Part shown: positions 47,511 through 55,872 of the stretch, in pieces
How the letters are laid out: every line of letters begins with the position of its first letter
Position numbering within the stretch: the first letter of the stretch is position 1
Assembly (NCBI RefSeq): GCF_000341735.1
Contig: NZ_KB455575.1
Coordinates: 2,697,984 to 2,761,983, forward strand
Direction of reading: 5' to 3'
DNA length: 64,000 nt
Origin: Methylotuvimicrobium buryatense 5G
Lineage (GTDB): Bacteria > Pseudomonadota > Gammaproteobacteria > Methylococcales > Methylomonadaceae
Notes under the pieces: model-generated
Database searches by the model: none
What the model saw: only the letters and a program-made list of their open reading frames with translations
What the model was told of the DNA's origin: nothing
Translations under genes and position numbers: made by a program

Positions 47511-48200
47511 TTAATTGGTCCAATCCAATTCACGCTGCAAGGCATTCACATTCAGCACTTCCACCGTTTTGCCTTGGACCGAGATCAAGCCTTTTCGGCT
47601 CAATTGTTGCAAAATACGGGAAAAAGTCTCGGGCCGAACCGACAAGCGGGAAGCCAAAACTTGTTTGGGTGTTTCCCATTCTAGATTGTAATGGCTAGCT
47701 GAGCCGTCGGGAGCCGAATTCAGCAATAACTGAATAACGCGCATGCTGGCATTTTGCAGCGTTAACTGATCAATGTCTTGAATAGCACCGTGCAGGCGCC
47801 GGCTCATACCGCCCAGCAAGCGTAAACACAGCTCATTGGATTCCTGAAGCATACCGATGACTATCGCCATGTCGATCCGATATAACTCGCTGTGCAACAC
47901 GGCTTTGGCGCTCACCGGATAAGCATGGATTTTGAAAAACATCACCGCTTCGGCAAAGGTTTGCCCTGGCGCAATGATCTCAATCACTTTTTCCTCGCCG
48001 CCGGCTGAAAGCCGGTAAAGCTGAATTTGCCCGCGAATTAGAAAATAAAAATAGCGGGCCTGATCGCCGAAATGAAACAAGTGACCGCCTTCCTGCACGT
48101 TTAGCCCCTGCACTCCGCAAAGCACCCGGTCGAATTGCTCGTCATCCAAACTGGCAAATAAATAATGCCGGCATAACTGCTCTCGTATTTCGTCCCGCAT
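47511..48200 (-). CDS. Crp/Fnr-type regulator divergent from hcp
   Basis: The 229-residue protein has an N-terminal cyclic-nucleotide-binding-like domain (VQEGGHLFHFGDQARYFYFLIRGQIQLYRLS) and a C-terminal winged helix (ETPKQVLASRLSVRPETFSRILQQLSRKG). It lacks the N-terminal four-cysteine cluster of Fnr, so it is not an iron-sulfur oxygen sensor; the pattern is nearer to the Dnr/NnrR group that responds to nitric oxide. AGAGGA lies before the ATG at 48200. It is transcribed away from hcp, with a likely binding site in between, and probably controls hcp-hcr in response to NO or hydroxylamine. Confidence 0.85.
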   Translation of the reverse strand: MRDEIREQLCRHYLFASLDDEQFDRVLCGVQGLNVQEGGHLFHFGDQARYFYFLIRGQIQLYRLSAGGEEKVIEIIAPGQTFAEAVMFFKIHAYPVSAKAVLHSELYRIDMAIVIGMLQESNELCLRLLGGMSRRLHGAIQDIDQLTLQNASMRVIQLLLNSAPDGSASHYNLEWETPKQVLASRLSVRPETFSRILQQLSRKGLISVQGKTVEVLNVNALQRELDWTN

Positions 48201-48210
48201 AAAAATCCTC

Positions 48211-48224
48211 TTGATGTAAGTCAA
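48211..48224. promoter_or_regulatory. Fnr/Dnr-type operator in the hcp regulator gap
   Basis: TTGATGTAAGTCAA is a palindrome close to the Fnr/Dnr consensus TTGAT-N4-ATCAA, with one mismatch. It lies 11 bases from the regulator start and about 70 bases before hcp, a good position for activating hcp and repressing the regulator itself. Confidence 0.65.
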
Positions 48225-48294
48225 GGACACTGTAATAGCTGAGCGCTTATCCTGGCAACCACTTCAATTCACCAACGTCCAATCAGGAGAAATT

Positions 48295-49959
48295 ATGTTT
48301 TGCTATCAATGCGAACAAACCACCCGTTCCGAAACCGGTAGCGGCTGCCAGGAAGTCAAAGGCGTATGCGGTAAAGATGAAACGACCGCCGATTTACAAG
48401 ACTTGATGATATACGGCCTGCAAGGCATCGCTCAATATGCGACCCGCTTACGGAAATTGGGCGAGGCGCAACCTAAAGCCGATGAATTCATGCTCTATGC
48501 CTTATTCACCACGCTGACCAATGTTAATTTCAATGCCAACCGATTTGCGCAATTGATCAAAGAAACCGCTCAATGGCGTGACCAACTCAAATCACACTAT
48601 CAAGAACTGGCCGCACAGCAAGGCGAGGCGGTTGAAGATTTGGGCGGTCCGGCCCAGTGGCAGCCCGCCGGCACTATGCCGGGCTTGTTGATACAGGCGA
48701 AAGAGGCGGCGATCAATGTGGAATTAGCGCAAGTAGGCGAGGACATCATCGGTTTGCGGGCCATGCTGTTGTATGGTATCAAAGGCGCTGCCGCTTATGC
48801 TTATCACGCCTTGATGCTAGGCTATCGCGACGATGACATTTACGCCGGCTTTGAACAAGCGCTGGAATTTCTGGCGACTCATCCGACCGATGCCGATGCG
48901 CTATTGGCGTGGGCATTACGCATCGGTGAATTGAACTATCGGGTTATGGCCATGTTGGATGCCGCCAATACCGGCAGTTTCGGCGCCCAGCAACCCGGCA
49001 CGGTCAATCTGGCGCCGGTCAAAGGTAAAGCCATCTTGGTCAGCGGTCACGACCTGCATGACCTGGCGCAATTGCTGGAGCAGACTCAAGGACTGGGGAT
49101 CAATGTCTACACCCACGGTGAAATGCTGCCGGCGCACGCCTATCCCAAATTAAAAGCCTATCCGCATCTGTCGGGTAATTACGGGTCGGCCTGGCAAAAT
49201 CAGCATAACGATTTTACCGCGTTTCCGGGACCTATCTTGATGACCTCCAATTGTCTAGTCGAGCCGGCCCATGCCTATCGGCAACGGATCTTTACCGCGG
49301 GACCGGTGGGTTGGCCAGGCGTCAGACATATTCAAAACGGGGATTTTGCGCCGGTGATAGCCGCCGCTCACGCGCTGCCCGGATTTACCAAAGATGAACC
49401 GGAACACTTGATTAACGTCGGTTTCGGTCGCGATGCCGTAATGGGAGTTGCCGATAAAGTCATTGACGCGGTCAAAACCGGAGCGATTCAACATTTCTTT
49501 TTGATCGGCGGTTGCGACGGCGCGGCGCCGGGCCGGAATTATTTTACCGAAGTGGCCGAACAAGCTCCCGACGATAGCGTGATTCTAACCCTCGGTTGCG
49601 GCAAATACCGCTTCAACAGCCACGATTTCGGTGCCATAGGCGGCATTCCTCGTTTGCTGGACATGGGCCAATGCAACGACGCCTATTCAGCCATTCAAGT
49701 CGCGTCCGCATTAGCCAAGGCTTTCGATTGCGGCGTCAACGATTTACCGTTGTCAATGATGATCTCCTGGTTTGAACAAAAAGCCGTTGCGGTGCTATTG
49801 ACCTTGCTGGCGCTGGGCATTCGCGGCATTCGTCTCGGCCCGACCCTGCCGGCATTCTTGACCCCGGCCTTATTGGCTAAACTGAGCGAGGCATTCGACT
49901 TAAAAGCCACCGGCACGGCTACCGACGATATTCGCGATGCGCTACAAAAAGCCGCCTAA
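48295..49959 (+). CDS. hcp: Hybrid cluster protein (hydroxylamine reductase / NO reductase)
   Basis: Hcp holds an unusual hybrid Fe-S-O cluster and reduces nitric oxide or hydroxylamine, protecting against nitrosative stress. This matters in methanotrophs, which form hydroxylamine and NO from ammonia. The 554-residue protein has the N-terminal cluster motif Cys3-x2-Cys6-x11-Cys18-x6-Cys25 and the hybrid-cluster ligands in [24 protein letters not shown] and LGCGKYRFN. It is followed by a reductase gene that starts 23 bases later. Confidence 0.95.
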   Translation: MFCYQCEQTTRSETGSGCQEVKGVCGKDETTADLQDLMIYGLQGIAQYATRLRKLGEAQPKADEFMLYALFTTLTNVNFNANRFAQLIKETAQWRDQLKSHYQELAAQQGEAVEDLGGPAQWQPAGTMPGLLIQAKEAAINVELAQVGEDIIGLRAMLLYGIKGAAAYAYHALMLGYRDDDIYAGFEQALEFLATHPTDADALLAWALRIGELNYRVMAMLDAANTGSFGAQQPGTVNLAPVKGKAILVSGHDLHDLAQLLEQTQGLGINVYTHGEMLPAHAYPKLKAYPHLSGNYGSAWQNQHNDFTAFPGPILMTSNCLVEPAHAYRQRIFTAGPVGWPGVRHIQNGDFAPVIAAAHALPGFTKDEPEHLINVGFGRDAVMGVADKVIDAVKTGAIQHFFLIGGCDGAAPGRNYFTEVAEQAPDDSVILTLGCGKYRFNSHDFGAIGGIPRLLDMGQCNDAYSAIQVASALAKAFDCGVNDLPLSMMISWFEQKAVAVLLTLLALGIRGIRLGPTLPAFLTPALLAKLSEAFDLKATGTATDDIRDALQKAA

Positions 49960-49982
49960 TGAATCAAGTAACGGAGGTAATT

Positions 49983-51008
49983 ATGCCGGAACATCACATA
50001 ACATTGACCACGCGTGACGGACAGCGTTTGGACTTTAGCTGCCCGGATCAAAGCGATATCATCAGCGCCGCCGAAAACACCGGCGTTCTCTTGCCGTCTT
50101 TATGCAGAGACGGCGGTTGCGGCGCTTGTTTAGGACATTGCGCGGAGGGGGATTACGACTTGGGTCATTACAACGCAAGCATGTTACCCGATGAATCCGT
50201 ACAGCGGCGCGATGTTTTGTTGTGCAGAACCTACCCTAAAACCGATCTGCAAATCACCGCGCCGTATGACTATGCGCACATCAATTTCGGCCGGAATGAA
50301 GCCCGGCAAGCCGTCATTAGCCAGCTGGAAACCATCGCCGAAAGAACGATGCGCTTGCGGTTATCGTGGCAAGACGAGCAAAATGGCCTCGCTGTTGAAT
50401 TCGAGCCGGGCCAGTGCATGGAGTTGGAGATTCCGGGAAGCGGTATTCGGCGCGCTTATTCGCTAGCCAATACCGGAAACTGGCAAGGAGAAATGGAGTT
50501 TTTAATTCGCTTGCAACCCGAAGGCCGGTTTTCCGGCTATCTAAGCCAGCGCGCGAATGTAGGACAGGTGCTGAATGTTTACGGTCCCGGCGGCGCTTTC
50601 GGCCTGCAAGCCGATAGCATCAATCCGGCGATTTTTATTGCAGGCGGGACCGGCTTGGCGCCGTTTCTATCTATTCTGCGCCGAATGGCCGAATGGGGAG
50701 AAGACCGGGTTATTCATTTGATATTCGGTGTTAACCGCGAAAGCGAGTTGTTTTGTGTCGATGAGCTGCAAGGCTTGCAGCAGCAATTGCCCGGTTTGAC
50801 CGTGACTGTTTGCGTCTGGCAACCGGAAACCGACTGGGCAGGTTCTAGCGGAACACCGGCCGACGCATTGCAGTACTATTTACAGCAGCAGTCGGGCGAT
50901 TACGACATTTACTTATGCGGCCCGCCTTTATTGGTTACAGCGGCCACGCAAATCGCTATGGATTCAGGCATTGCCGAAACGCGGATTTTTTCGGAAAAGT
51001 TCGGCTGA
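49983..51008 (+). CDS. MmoC-like NADH oxidoreductase, probable Hcp electron donor
   Basis: The 341-residue protein has an N-terminal plant-type [2Fe-2S] domain with Cys41-x4-Cys46-x2-Cys49 and Cys81, then a ferredoxin-reductase module: FAD motif RRAYSLAN, NAD motif FIAGGTGLAPFLSIL and YLCGPP. This order, and stretches such as EGDYDL, LLCRTYPKTDLQI, LEFLIRLQPEGRFS and IFSEKFG, closely follow MmoC, the reductase of soluble methane monooxygenase. By contrast E. coli Hcr has its [2Fe-2S] domain at the C terminus. Lying beside hcp it is most likely the Hcp reductase. GGAGG precedes the ATG at 49983. Confidence 0.88.
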   Translation: MPEHHITLTTRDGQRLDFSCPDQSDIISAAENTGVLLPSLCRDGGCGACLGHCAEGDYDLGHYNASMLPDESVQRRDVLLCRTYPKTDLQITAPYDYAHINFGRNEARQAVISQLETIAERTMRLRLSWQDEQNGLAVEFEPGQCMELEIPGSGIRRAYSLANTGNWQGEMEFLIRLQPEGRFSGYLSQRANVGQVLNVYGPGGAFGLQADSINPAIFIAGGTGLAPFLSILRRMAEWGEDRVIHLIFGVNRESELFCVDELQGLQQQLPGLTVTVCVWQPETDWAGSSGTPADALQYYLQQQSGDYDIYLCGPPLLVTAATQIAMDSGIAETRIFSEKFG

Positions 51009-51020
51009 TAATGGACTTAC

Positions 51021-51045
51021 GTTCCCACCGCTCCAGCGTGGGAAC
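51021..51045. terminator. Hairpin after the hcp unit
   Basis: GTTCCCAC pairs with GTGGGAAC around a nine-base loop, 13 bases after the MmoC-like gene. No T tract follows, so it may be a transcript-end hairpin or a worn repeat. Confidence 0.4.
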
Positions 51046-51131
51046 CAGAAAGTCTTAATCCTATCGGTTAATAAGAAACGGTCGAAAACTGGATCGCCTT
51101 GTTGTCCGGCAAGACCCTTGGTGCTTGTGCA

Positions 51132-51176
51132 TTACTCCCTTTTGATTGAAAAACCGTCTGAGAATAAAAGGAGTAA
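51132..51176. repeat. Minimal F2b remnant (ends only)
   Basis: The 45 bases begin TTACTCCCTTTTGATTGAA and end GAATAAAAGGAGTAA; the terminal parts are inverted repeats (TTACTCC against GGAGTAA). The sequence AAACCGTCTGAGAATAAAAG equals, inverted, the right end of the F2b copies at 36366 and 54492. It appears to be an F2b reduced to its ends. Confidence 0.7.
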
Positions 51177-51179
51177 TCG

Positions 51180-51261
51180 CTTCGATAATCGCGACGAAGG
51201 CGCGCTCCCACAAGGGGGTAGATTTCTCTGTGGGAGCGATCCCCAGATCGCGATTTCGAAG
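51180..51261. repeat. Palindromic repeat between hcp unit and ybiT
   Basis: The outer arms CTTCGATAATCGCGA and TCGCGATTTCGAAG pair with one bulge; the inner arms GCGCTCCCACA and TGTGGGAGCG pair exactly. The form resembles REP-like palindromes seen in many gammaproteobacteria. No other copy lies in this window. Confidence 0.6.
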
Positions 51262-51399
51262 CAGGGTACGTAAGGTAACAATAAATGGTATCGAGGTCAC
51301 ATTGGCTAAAATGGCAAGGCTGTAACTACGATTTATATATAACGAAGAACCGAGGACCGTGGGTACCAGAAAAGCAAACCCTACACTAAGTCATAGGTC

Positions 51400-51427
51400 C
51401 GGGAAGTTATTTGTCGCGAAATCCTTA
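51400..51427. repeat. Solo F3 end next to the ybiT stop
   Basis: The sequence GGGAAGTTATTTGTCGCG followed by AAATCCTTAG is the right-hand end of F3 (compare 4984-5008). No matching left end is seen within 300 bases upstream. The fragment ends four bases from the ybiT stop codon. Confidence 0.65.
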
Positions 51428-51430
51428 GCC

Positions 51431-53023
51431 TCAATTCAAACTTTGGCTGGCTAAATAATCTTCATAATTGCCGTTAAAATCGACGATGCCCTGCGGAGTC
51501 AATTCAATAATCCGCGTTGCCAACGAGGACACGAACTCGCGGTCATGGCTGACGAAAATCAGCGTTCCGGGGTAATTTTCCAGCGCGGTATTCAAAGATT
51601 CGATCGATTCCATATCCAAGTGGTTGGTCGGTTCGTCCATGACCATGATATTGTTTTTTTGCAAAATCAATTTGCCGAACAGCATCCGGCCTTTTTCGCC
51701 GCCGGACAGCACTTTGACAGATTTGTGAATGTCGTCCTGCGAAAACAACAAGCGGCCTAAAGTGCCGCGAATAGTTTGATCGTCATCGCCAGGCTGCCTC
51801 CATTGCCCCATCCATTCCGTTAGGGTAATGTCTTCGGCAAAATCGCCGCCATGATCCTGCGCATAATAACCGACGCTGGAATTTTCGGACCATTTTATTA
51901 CCCCTTCATCGGCAATCAAATCGCGCACCAGTGTGCGGAGCAAGGTGGTTTTACCAATGCCGTTAGGACCGATCACGGCGACGCGTTCGCCGACCGAAAC
52001 CACGAGCTTGAGATTTTTGAACAAGGGTTCGGCACCGTAGCCTTTGCTCAAACCTTCCACTTCCAACGCCAAGCGATGCAGCTTTTTATCTTGATCGAAA
52101 CGAATGAAGGGATTGACTCGACTAGACGGCTTCACTTCGTCCAGCTTGATTTTTTCCAATTGTCTGGCGCGTGAAGTGGCTTGCTTGGCTTTAGAGGCAT
52201 TGGCCGAAAACCGGCTGACGAAGGTTTGCAACTCGGCAATTTGGGCTTTCTTTTTAGCATTGCCGGCCAGCAGACGTTCGCGCACTTCGGTGACCGCGGT
52301 CATGTATTCGTCGTAATTCCCCGGATAAATACGCAGTTCGCCATAATCCAAATCCGCCATGTGCGTACAGACGCTATTTAAAAAGTGGCGGTCATGCGAA
52401 ATAATAATCATCGTCGAGTCGCGCTCGTTCAAAATGTTTTCCAGCCAGCGAATCGTGTTGATATCAAGGTTGTTAGTCGGCTCATCCAACAGCAGAATAT
52501 CGGGATCGGCGAATAAGGCTTGCGCTAACAAGACGCGCAATTTCCAGCCGGGCGCAACGGCACTCATCAATCCGGCATGTTGTTCCTGCGGAATATCCAA
52601 GCCCAGCAGCAATTCGCCGGCGCGGGATTCGGCAGTATAACCGTCCAGTTCCGCGAACTCCACTTCCAGCTCGGCAACTTGCATTCCTTCTTCTTCGCTC
52701 ATTTCCGGCAGCGAATAAATGCGGTCGCGCTCCTGTTTAATGCGCCATAGCTCTTCATGGCCCATAATAACAGTATCCAGTACCGTAAACGTCTCGAACG
52801 CAAATTGATCCTGCCGCAAATTGCCCAAACGTTCATTAGGACCGATACTAACGTTACCGCCGGAAGGTTCCAGTTCGCCGCTTAAAATCTTCATGAGGGT
52901 CGATTTACCGCAGCCGTTAGCGCCGATCAGGCCGTAACGGTTGCCCTCACCGAATTTGACGGAAATATTTTCAAACAGGGGTTTTGCCCCGAATTGCATG
53001 GTGATATTAGCTGTTGAAATCAA
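51431..53023 (-). CDS. ybiT: ABC-F family ATPase YbiT
   Basis: ABC-F proteins bind the ribosome and influence translation; they have two ATPase domains and no membrane part. The 530-residue protein has Walker [10 protein letters not shown] and GPNGIGKTT, both signature motifs ([16 protein letters not shown], a variant; [14 protein letters not shown]), Walker [14 protein letters not shown] and [12 protein letters not shown], and a linker between. It opens [19 protein letters not shown], as in E. coli YbiT. The TTG at 53023 gives exactly the 530 residues of YbiT and is taken as the start. Confidence 0.93.
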   Translation of the reverse strand: MISTANITMQFGAKPLFENISVKFGEGNRYGLIGANGCGKSTLMKILSGELEPSGGNVSIGPNERLGNLRQDQFAFETFTVLDTVIMGHEELWRIKQERDRIYSLPEMSEEEGMQVAELEVEFAELDGYTAESRAGELLLGLDIPQEQHAGLMSAVAPGWKLRVLLAQALFADPDILLLDEPTNNLDINTIRWLENILNERDSTMIIISHDRHFLNSVCTHMADLDYGELRIYPGNYDEYMTAVTEVRERLLAGNAKKKAQIAELQTFVSRFSANASKAKQATSRARQLEKIKLDEVKPSSRVNPFIRFDQDKKLHRLALEVEGLSKGYGAEPLFKNLKLVVSVGERVAVIGPNGIGKTTLLRTLVRDLIADEGVIKWSENSSVGYYAQDHGGDFAEDITLTEWMGQWRQPGDDDQTIRGTLGRLLFSQDDIHKSVKVLSGGEKGRMLFGKLILQKNNIMVMDEPTNHLDMESIESLNTALENYPGTLIFVSHDREFVSSLATRIIELTPQGIVDFNGNYEDYLASQSLN

Positions 53024-53206
53024 GATTTTGTTCCGGATGTATAAGTGTTGTAAAAAACCGCCCATTTTAACCGGTTTAGCAGGGTAAAAGAGAGTTAATT
53101 AAAATTACGCCCATCCGAGCGAAAAAACATCTAGTTTTCAAAAAGAGCCGATCGGCTTGGAATAACGAGACTGCCCATAAGCGACAATTTAAGAAAGGAA
53201 CGCATC

Positions 53207-53292
53207 ATTCCGCCAAGGATTCACTCCGGGCTATCCTGCCCGGAGCCCTTCGGATAAATGCAAATCCGTTCCATACGGATTTGTGGCGGAAT
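53207..53292. repeat. Three-stem cloverleaf-like palindrome upstream of ybiT
   Basis: The outer arms ATTCCGCCA (53207-53215) and TGGCGGAAT (53284-53292) pair exactly. Two inner hairpins are CTCCGGGC/TATCCT/GCCCGGAG and CAAATCCG/TTCCATA/CGGATTTG. No tRNA T-loop or anticodon pattern is present, so this is not a tRNA. It is probably another mobile palindromic repeat. The rest of the 53024-53494 gap contains no recognisable gene. Confidence 0.65.
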
Positions 53293-53494
53293 CCAGTGCC
53301 ACGGATGGCAATGCGTAGCTTCACATCCATATAACCTGGATATCGACAGTCCATACCGATATGACAAATAAGGCCATAAACGCACCATAGAATAGACAAC
53401 AAATTGGGCTTATGCCTATTCCGTTCATGGTATCAAATGAAGAACTGGCCTCAATCTCATGATGATAGGCCAAGCAGAGTTTAGGGGTGAGGCA

Positions 53495-54424
53495 TTATTG
53501 ATCGGCAAATAATTGCGCTAACGTGTCTGCGGTCAGGATGCGTTCAGACCAACGCCTTAACTGCACGGTATCCGCCTGTGCCAATTTCAAGACAATATCT
53601 TCAGGTAATGCACCGTATTTGAGTGTTATCAGGCGGTGAAGCAAGGCACGCTGGCCTTCCTCTCGCCCCTCTTCCCTACCTTCTTCCCTACCTTCTTCCC
53701 GTCCCTCTTCTCGTGCTGTATCAATCACATTTTTCAAATCGCGATAATATTTCAGGCTGGACTCATACGCCTGACGCTCTTCGGGCTCAAAACGGGCAAT
53801 GCTCGCTTTTTCAAACAAACTCAAAAAGACTTTTTCACGCAAACGCGGCGGGATGTCGTCCAGTTCATGCAAATGGCGGAACAAAAAGAACCATTTGTCT
53901 TGCAGGGTGTCGAGTTGGTCTTCCGTTTTCCTGAAGTTGGGCAAGGTCAAGTAGATAAAGGTCAGCTTGTCGTAAAACACCTGATGATGCTGGTTTTTCA
54001 ATTGCACCCGATGGATGACTTCATCGCGCTGGGCATTGTCCTCATCATCAAACACAAAGTCCAGGATGCCGATGGTGTAGACAGCCGATAGTCTAAAATC
54101 CCAGTCGCCACGTTGGGCTTGCTGTTGAATCGGGAAGGTGGAGTAAAAAACGCTGCGGTCTTTCAAGAAGTTCTGTTTGGCTTTTTGCAGCTCGACAATA
54201 AAATATTCACCGGTCGCGCTGACGCAATTCAGATCAAAGATGGCTTTGCGGTCCAGCGCCGTCGCGCCTTGATATTCGTTATTACAGAATTGTAATTCGT
54301 GAATTTGGTGGTGTTCCGGCAGTAAGGTATTCAGAAAGCTGATCAAATGCTCTTTACTTGCCTCTTCGCCAAAGGCTTTTTTAAAGCCAAAATCGGTGAA
54401 TAGATTGATGTACTTTTCTTTCAT
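53495..54424 (-). CDS. Rpn family recombination-promoting nuclease / PD-(D/E)XK transposase-like protein
   Basis: The 309-residue protein begins with the family motif LFTDFGFKKAFGEE. A PD-(D/E)XK-like core follows: Asp64 in KAIFDLNC, Glu78-x-Gln80 in YFIVELQKAKQ, and FYSTFPIQQQAQRG. E. coli Rpn proteins of this family are DNA endonucleases that promote recombination. Near residues 238-258 is a run of EEGREEGR units, encoded by tandem 12-base repeats near 53655-53720, which can change in number. The C-terminal part (ALLHRLITLKYGALPEDI) is also typical. Confidence 0.85.
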   Translation of the reverse strand: MKEKYINLFTDFGFKKAFGEEASKEHLISFLNTLLPEHHQIHELQFCNNEYQGATALDRKAIFDLNCVSATGEYFIVELQKAKQNFLKDRSVFYSTFPIQQQAQRGDWDFRLSAVYTIGILDFVFDDEDNAQRDEVIHRVQLKNQHHQVFYDKLTFIYLTLPNFRKTEDQLDTLQDKWFFLFRHLHELDDIPPRLREKVFLSLFEKASIARFEPEERQAYESSLKYYRDLKNVIDTAREEGREEGREEGREEGREEGQRALLHRLITLKYGALPEDIVLKLAQADTVQLRRWSERILTADTLAQLFADQ

Positions 54425-54491
54425 GAGTTAGGACAAAGACAATACAACATGAGGCCAAGTTTAGCATGATTCAGCTTGTGCCTTTTATTTC

Positions 54492-54718
54492 CTACTCCGT
54501 TTATACTCAAAAATTAGCTAACTTCATGAAGGTATGGGGAGTGGCTAGCGAGGATGTCGGCAGCAGGGAAGATTTTTGCTCCTGCAAAATCTGCATTCAC
54601 GCCATCCTTGGCGCTCGAGATGCCGCCAAGCCCCCATGGATGGGTTCGCGGCGGTCCTCGATAGACACATCCCATGCCTTTTATTCTTTGACGGTTTTTC
54701 AATCAAAAGGGAGTAAAT
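54492..54718. repeat. F2b repeat element
   Basis: This 227-bp copy has ends CTACTCCGTTTATACTC and CAATCAAAAGGGAGTAAA and is closely alike to the 36366 copy (GTATGGGGAGTGGCTAGCG; GCAAAATCTGCATTCACGCC; CCATCCTTGGCGCTCG; ACATCCCATGCC). After it, 54719-54989 contains only short phrases such as TGACCTCAGTTTTTATGACC and no gene that I recognise. Confidence 0.83.
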
Positions 54719-54989
54719 AATTTGTATCTGACCTCAGTTTTTATGACCCCAGTTTTTGATACTCGAATGGTTTCCGGCAATGTCGTTAAGCTTGACATCG
54801 AAAATATTACCATCTAGCATCTAGAGTCAATCATAATTTTAAGAATAAGCAAACAGCCTATTCAACTTGGCAGACGGATTTGCCTGAGAATCAGTAGGAA
54901 TGATTCTATGACTGCGGGTTTCGGTCATATTCCGACAGGAGCGCAGGTCACTATCACACAACCAATCGAACCAAATTGTTGGATAAATC

Positions 54990-55553
54990 ATGACTCAACC
55001 AAAACCTCAAAACCCGCTCGATAAATTCTTGCTGTTTTCCGTCTGTATCGCGACTTTCTCAATTTCCGCGTGCACGAATACCACAACGAAACCCGAACAG
55101 ATATCCGAAGCCCAAGCCTGCACTCATTTGAAAGCGCTGATAGCGGACCATCCGAACCATTTCAACAATACCAAAAAAGCTCTGACACCCAGCAAGCGTC
55201 TTTCCGTCTGGGAAGCCGACAAACTTTTCCCAAGAGCCGACAGTTGTCAGGTTTGGGAATGGGCGGCCGGATTATTCGACTATGCTTGCGAATGGAGAAC
55301 GGGTAAGGACGAAGAAAAGGCTATCAACAACTACCAATACGGCATCGACACGATTCAAAATTGCCTCGGTGAACAATGGACCGCTCAAACCAACGCAACT
55401 CAAAGCGGAGGCAAGCACACGACTTTCAGTAATGCAGACATCCCAACCATCGTATCGATACGCTATTTCAAAGAACAGCGAGGCTGGCCGACATCGTGGC
55501 TAAACACATTCGTTGTCGGCGATCGGAGCAATTTGCAAACACCCATGCAATAA
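54990..55553 (+). CDS. Putative lipoprotein of unknown function
   Basis: The 187-residue product has a signal segment (KFLLFSVCIATFSISAC) ending in a lipobox Ile-Ser-Ala-Cys28, followed by a Thr-rich start of the mature part. The rest has five further cysteines (ACTHL; SCQVW; YACEW; NCLGEQW) and several Trp. It has no domain I recognise. By the lipobox it is membrane-anchored in the periplasm or outer membrane. It stands alone between an F2b element and the convergent helicase gene. Confidence 0.6.
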   Translation: MTQPKPQNPLDKFLLFSVCIATFSISACTNTTTKPEQISEAQACTHLKALIADHPNHFNNTKKALTPSKRLSVWEADKLFPRADSCQVWEWAAGLFDYACEWRTGKDEEKAINNYQYGIDTIQNCLGEQWTAQTNATQSGGKHTTFSNADIPTIVSIRYFKEQRGWPTSWLNTFVVGDRSNLQTPMQ

Positions 55554-55872
55554 ATCCAAGAAAAAAAAGCGGGGGGTGGCCGCGAATCAAGGAAAATAAG
55601 AACGGCGATTGAGGTTATTGTTCACAAGAATAAGAGCTCTTTACTCTAGACCTGACTCTATTCCTTTTGAGATCTGCTGCGCGAGCGGCCGCATGGTACA
55701 GCGCTTCTGGAAATTCAACACAAAAAAAGGGCGGGTACTTTCTTACAATTATTTAGGACTGGATTTATGGCGTTTTTGTCGGGCATAGGCCGCCGTCTTC
55801 AAACTTGCTAGAAAAAAGTAGAAAAAAGGGTCTAGAAAAAAGGGTCAGGTTACATTTCAGAGTCACTGTTTT
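55554..55872. other. Intergenic stretch with short tandem repeats
   Basis: I see no gene here. Three copies of TAGAAAAAAG lie at 55809-55842, followed by GGGTCAGGTTACATTTC. Phrases of this AAAAGGGTCAGGTTAC type often accompany mobile repeats in proteobacteria. TAGACCTGACTCTATTCC near 55645 is loosely its inverse. Confidence 0.45.

Noticed and set aside
53207-53292. A tRNA gene
   Set aside because: The stem layout is suggestive, but there is no T-loop GTTCRAATC sequence, no acceptable anticodon arm and no CCA context.
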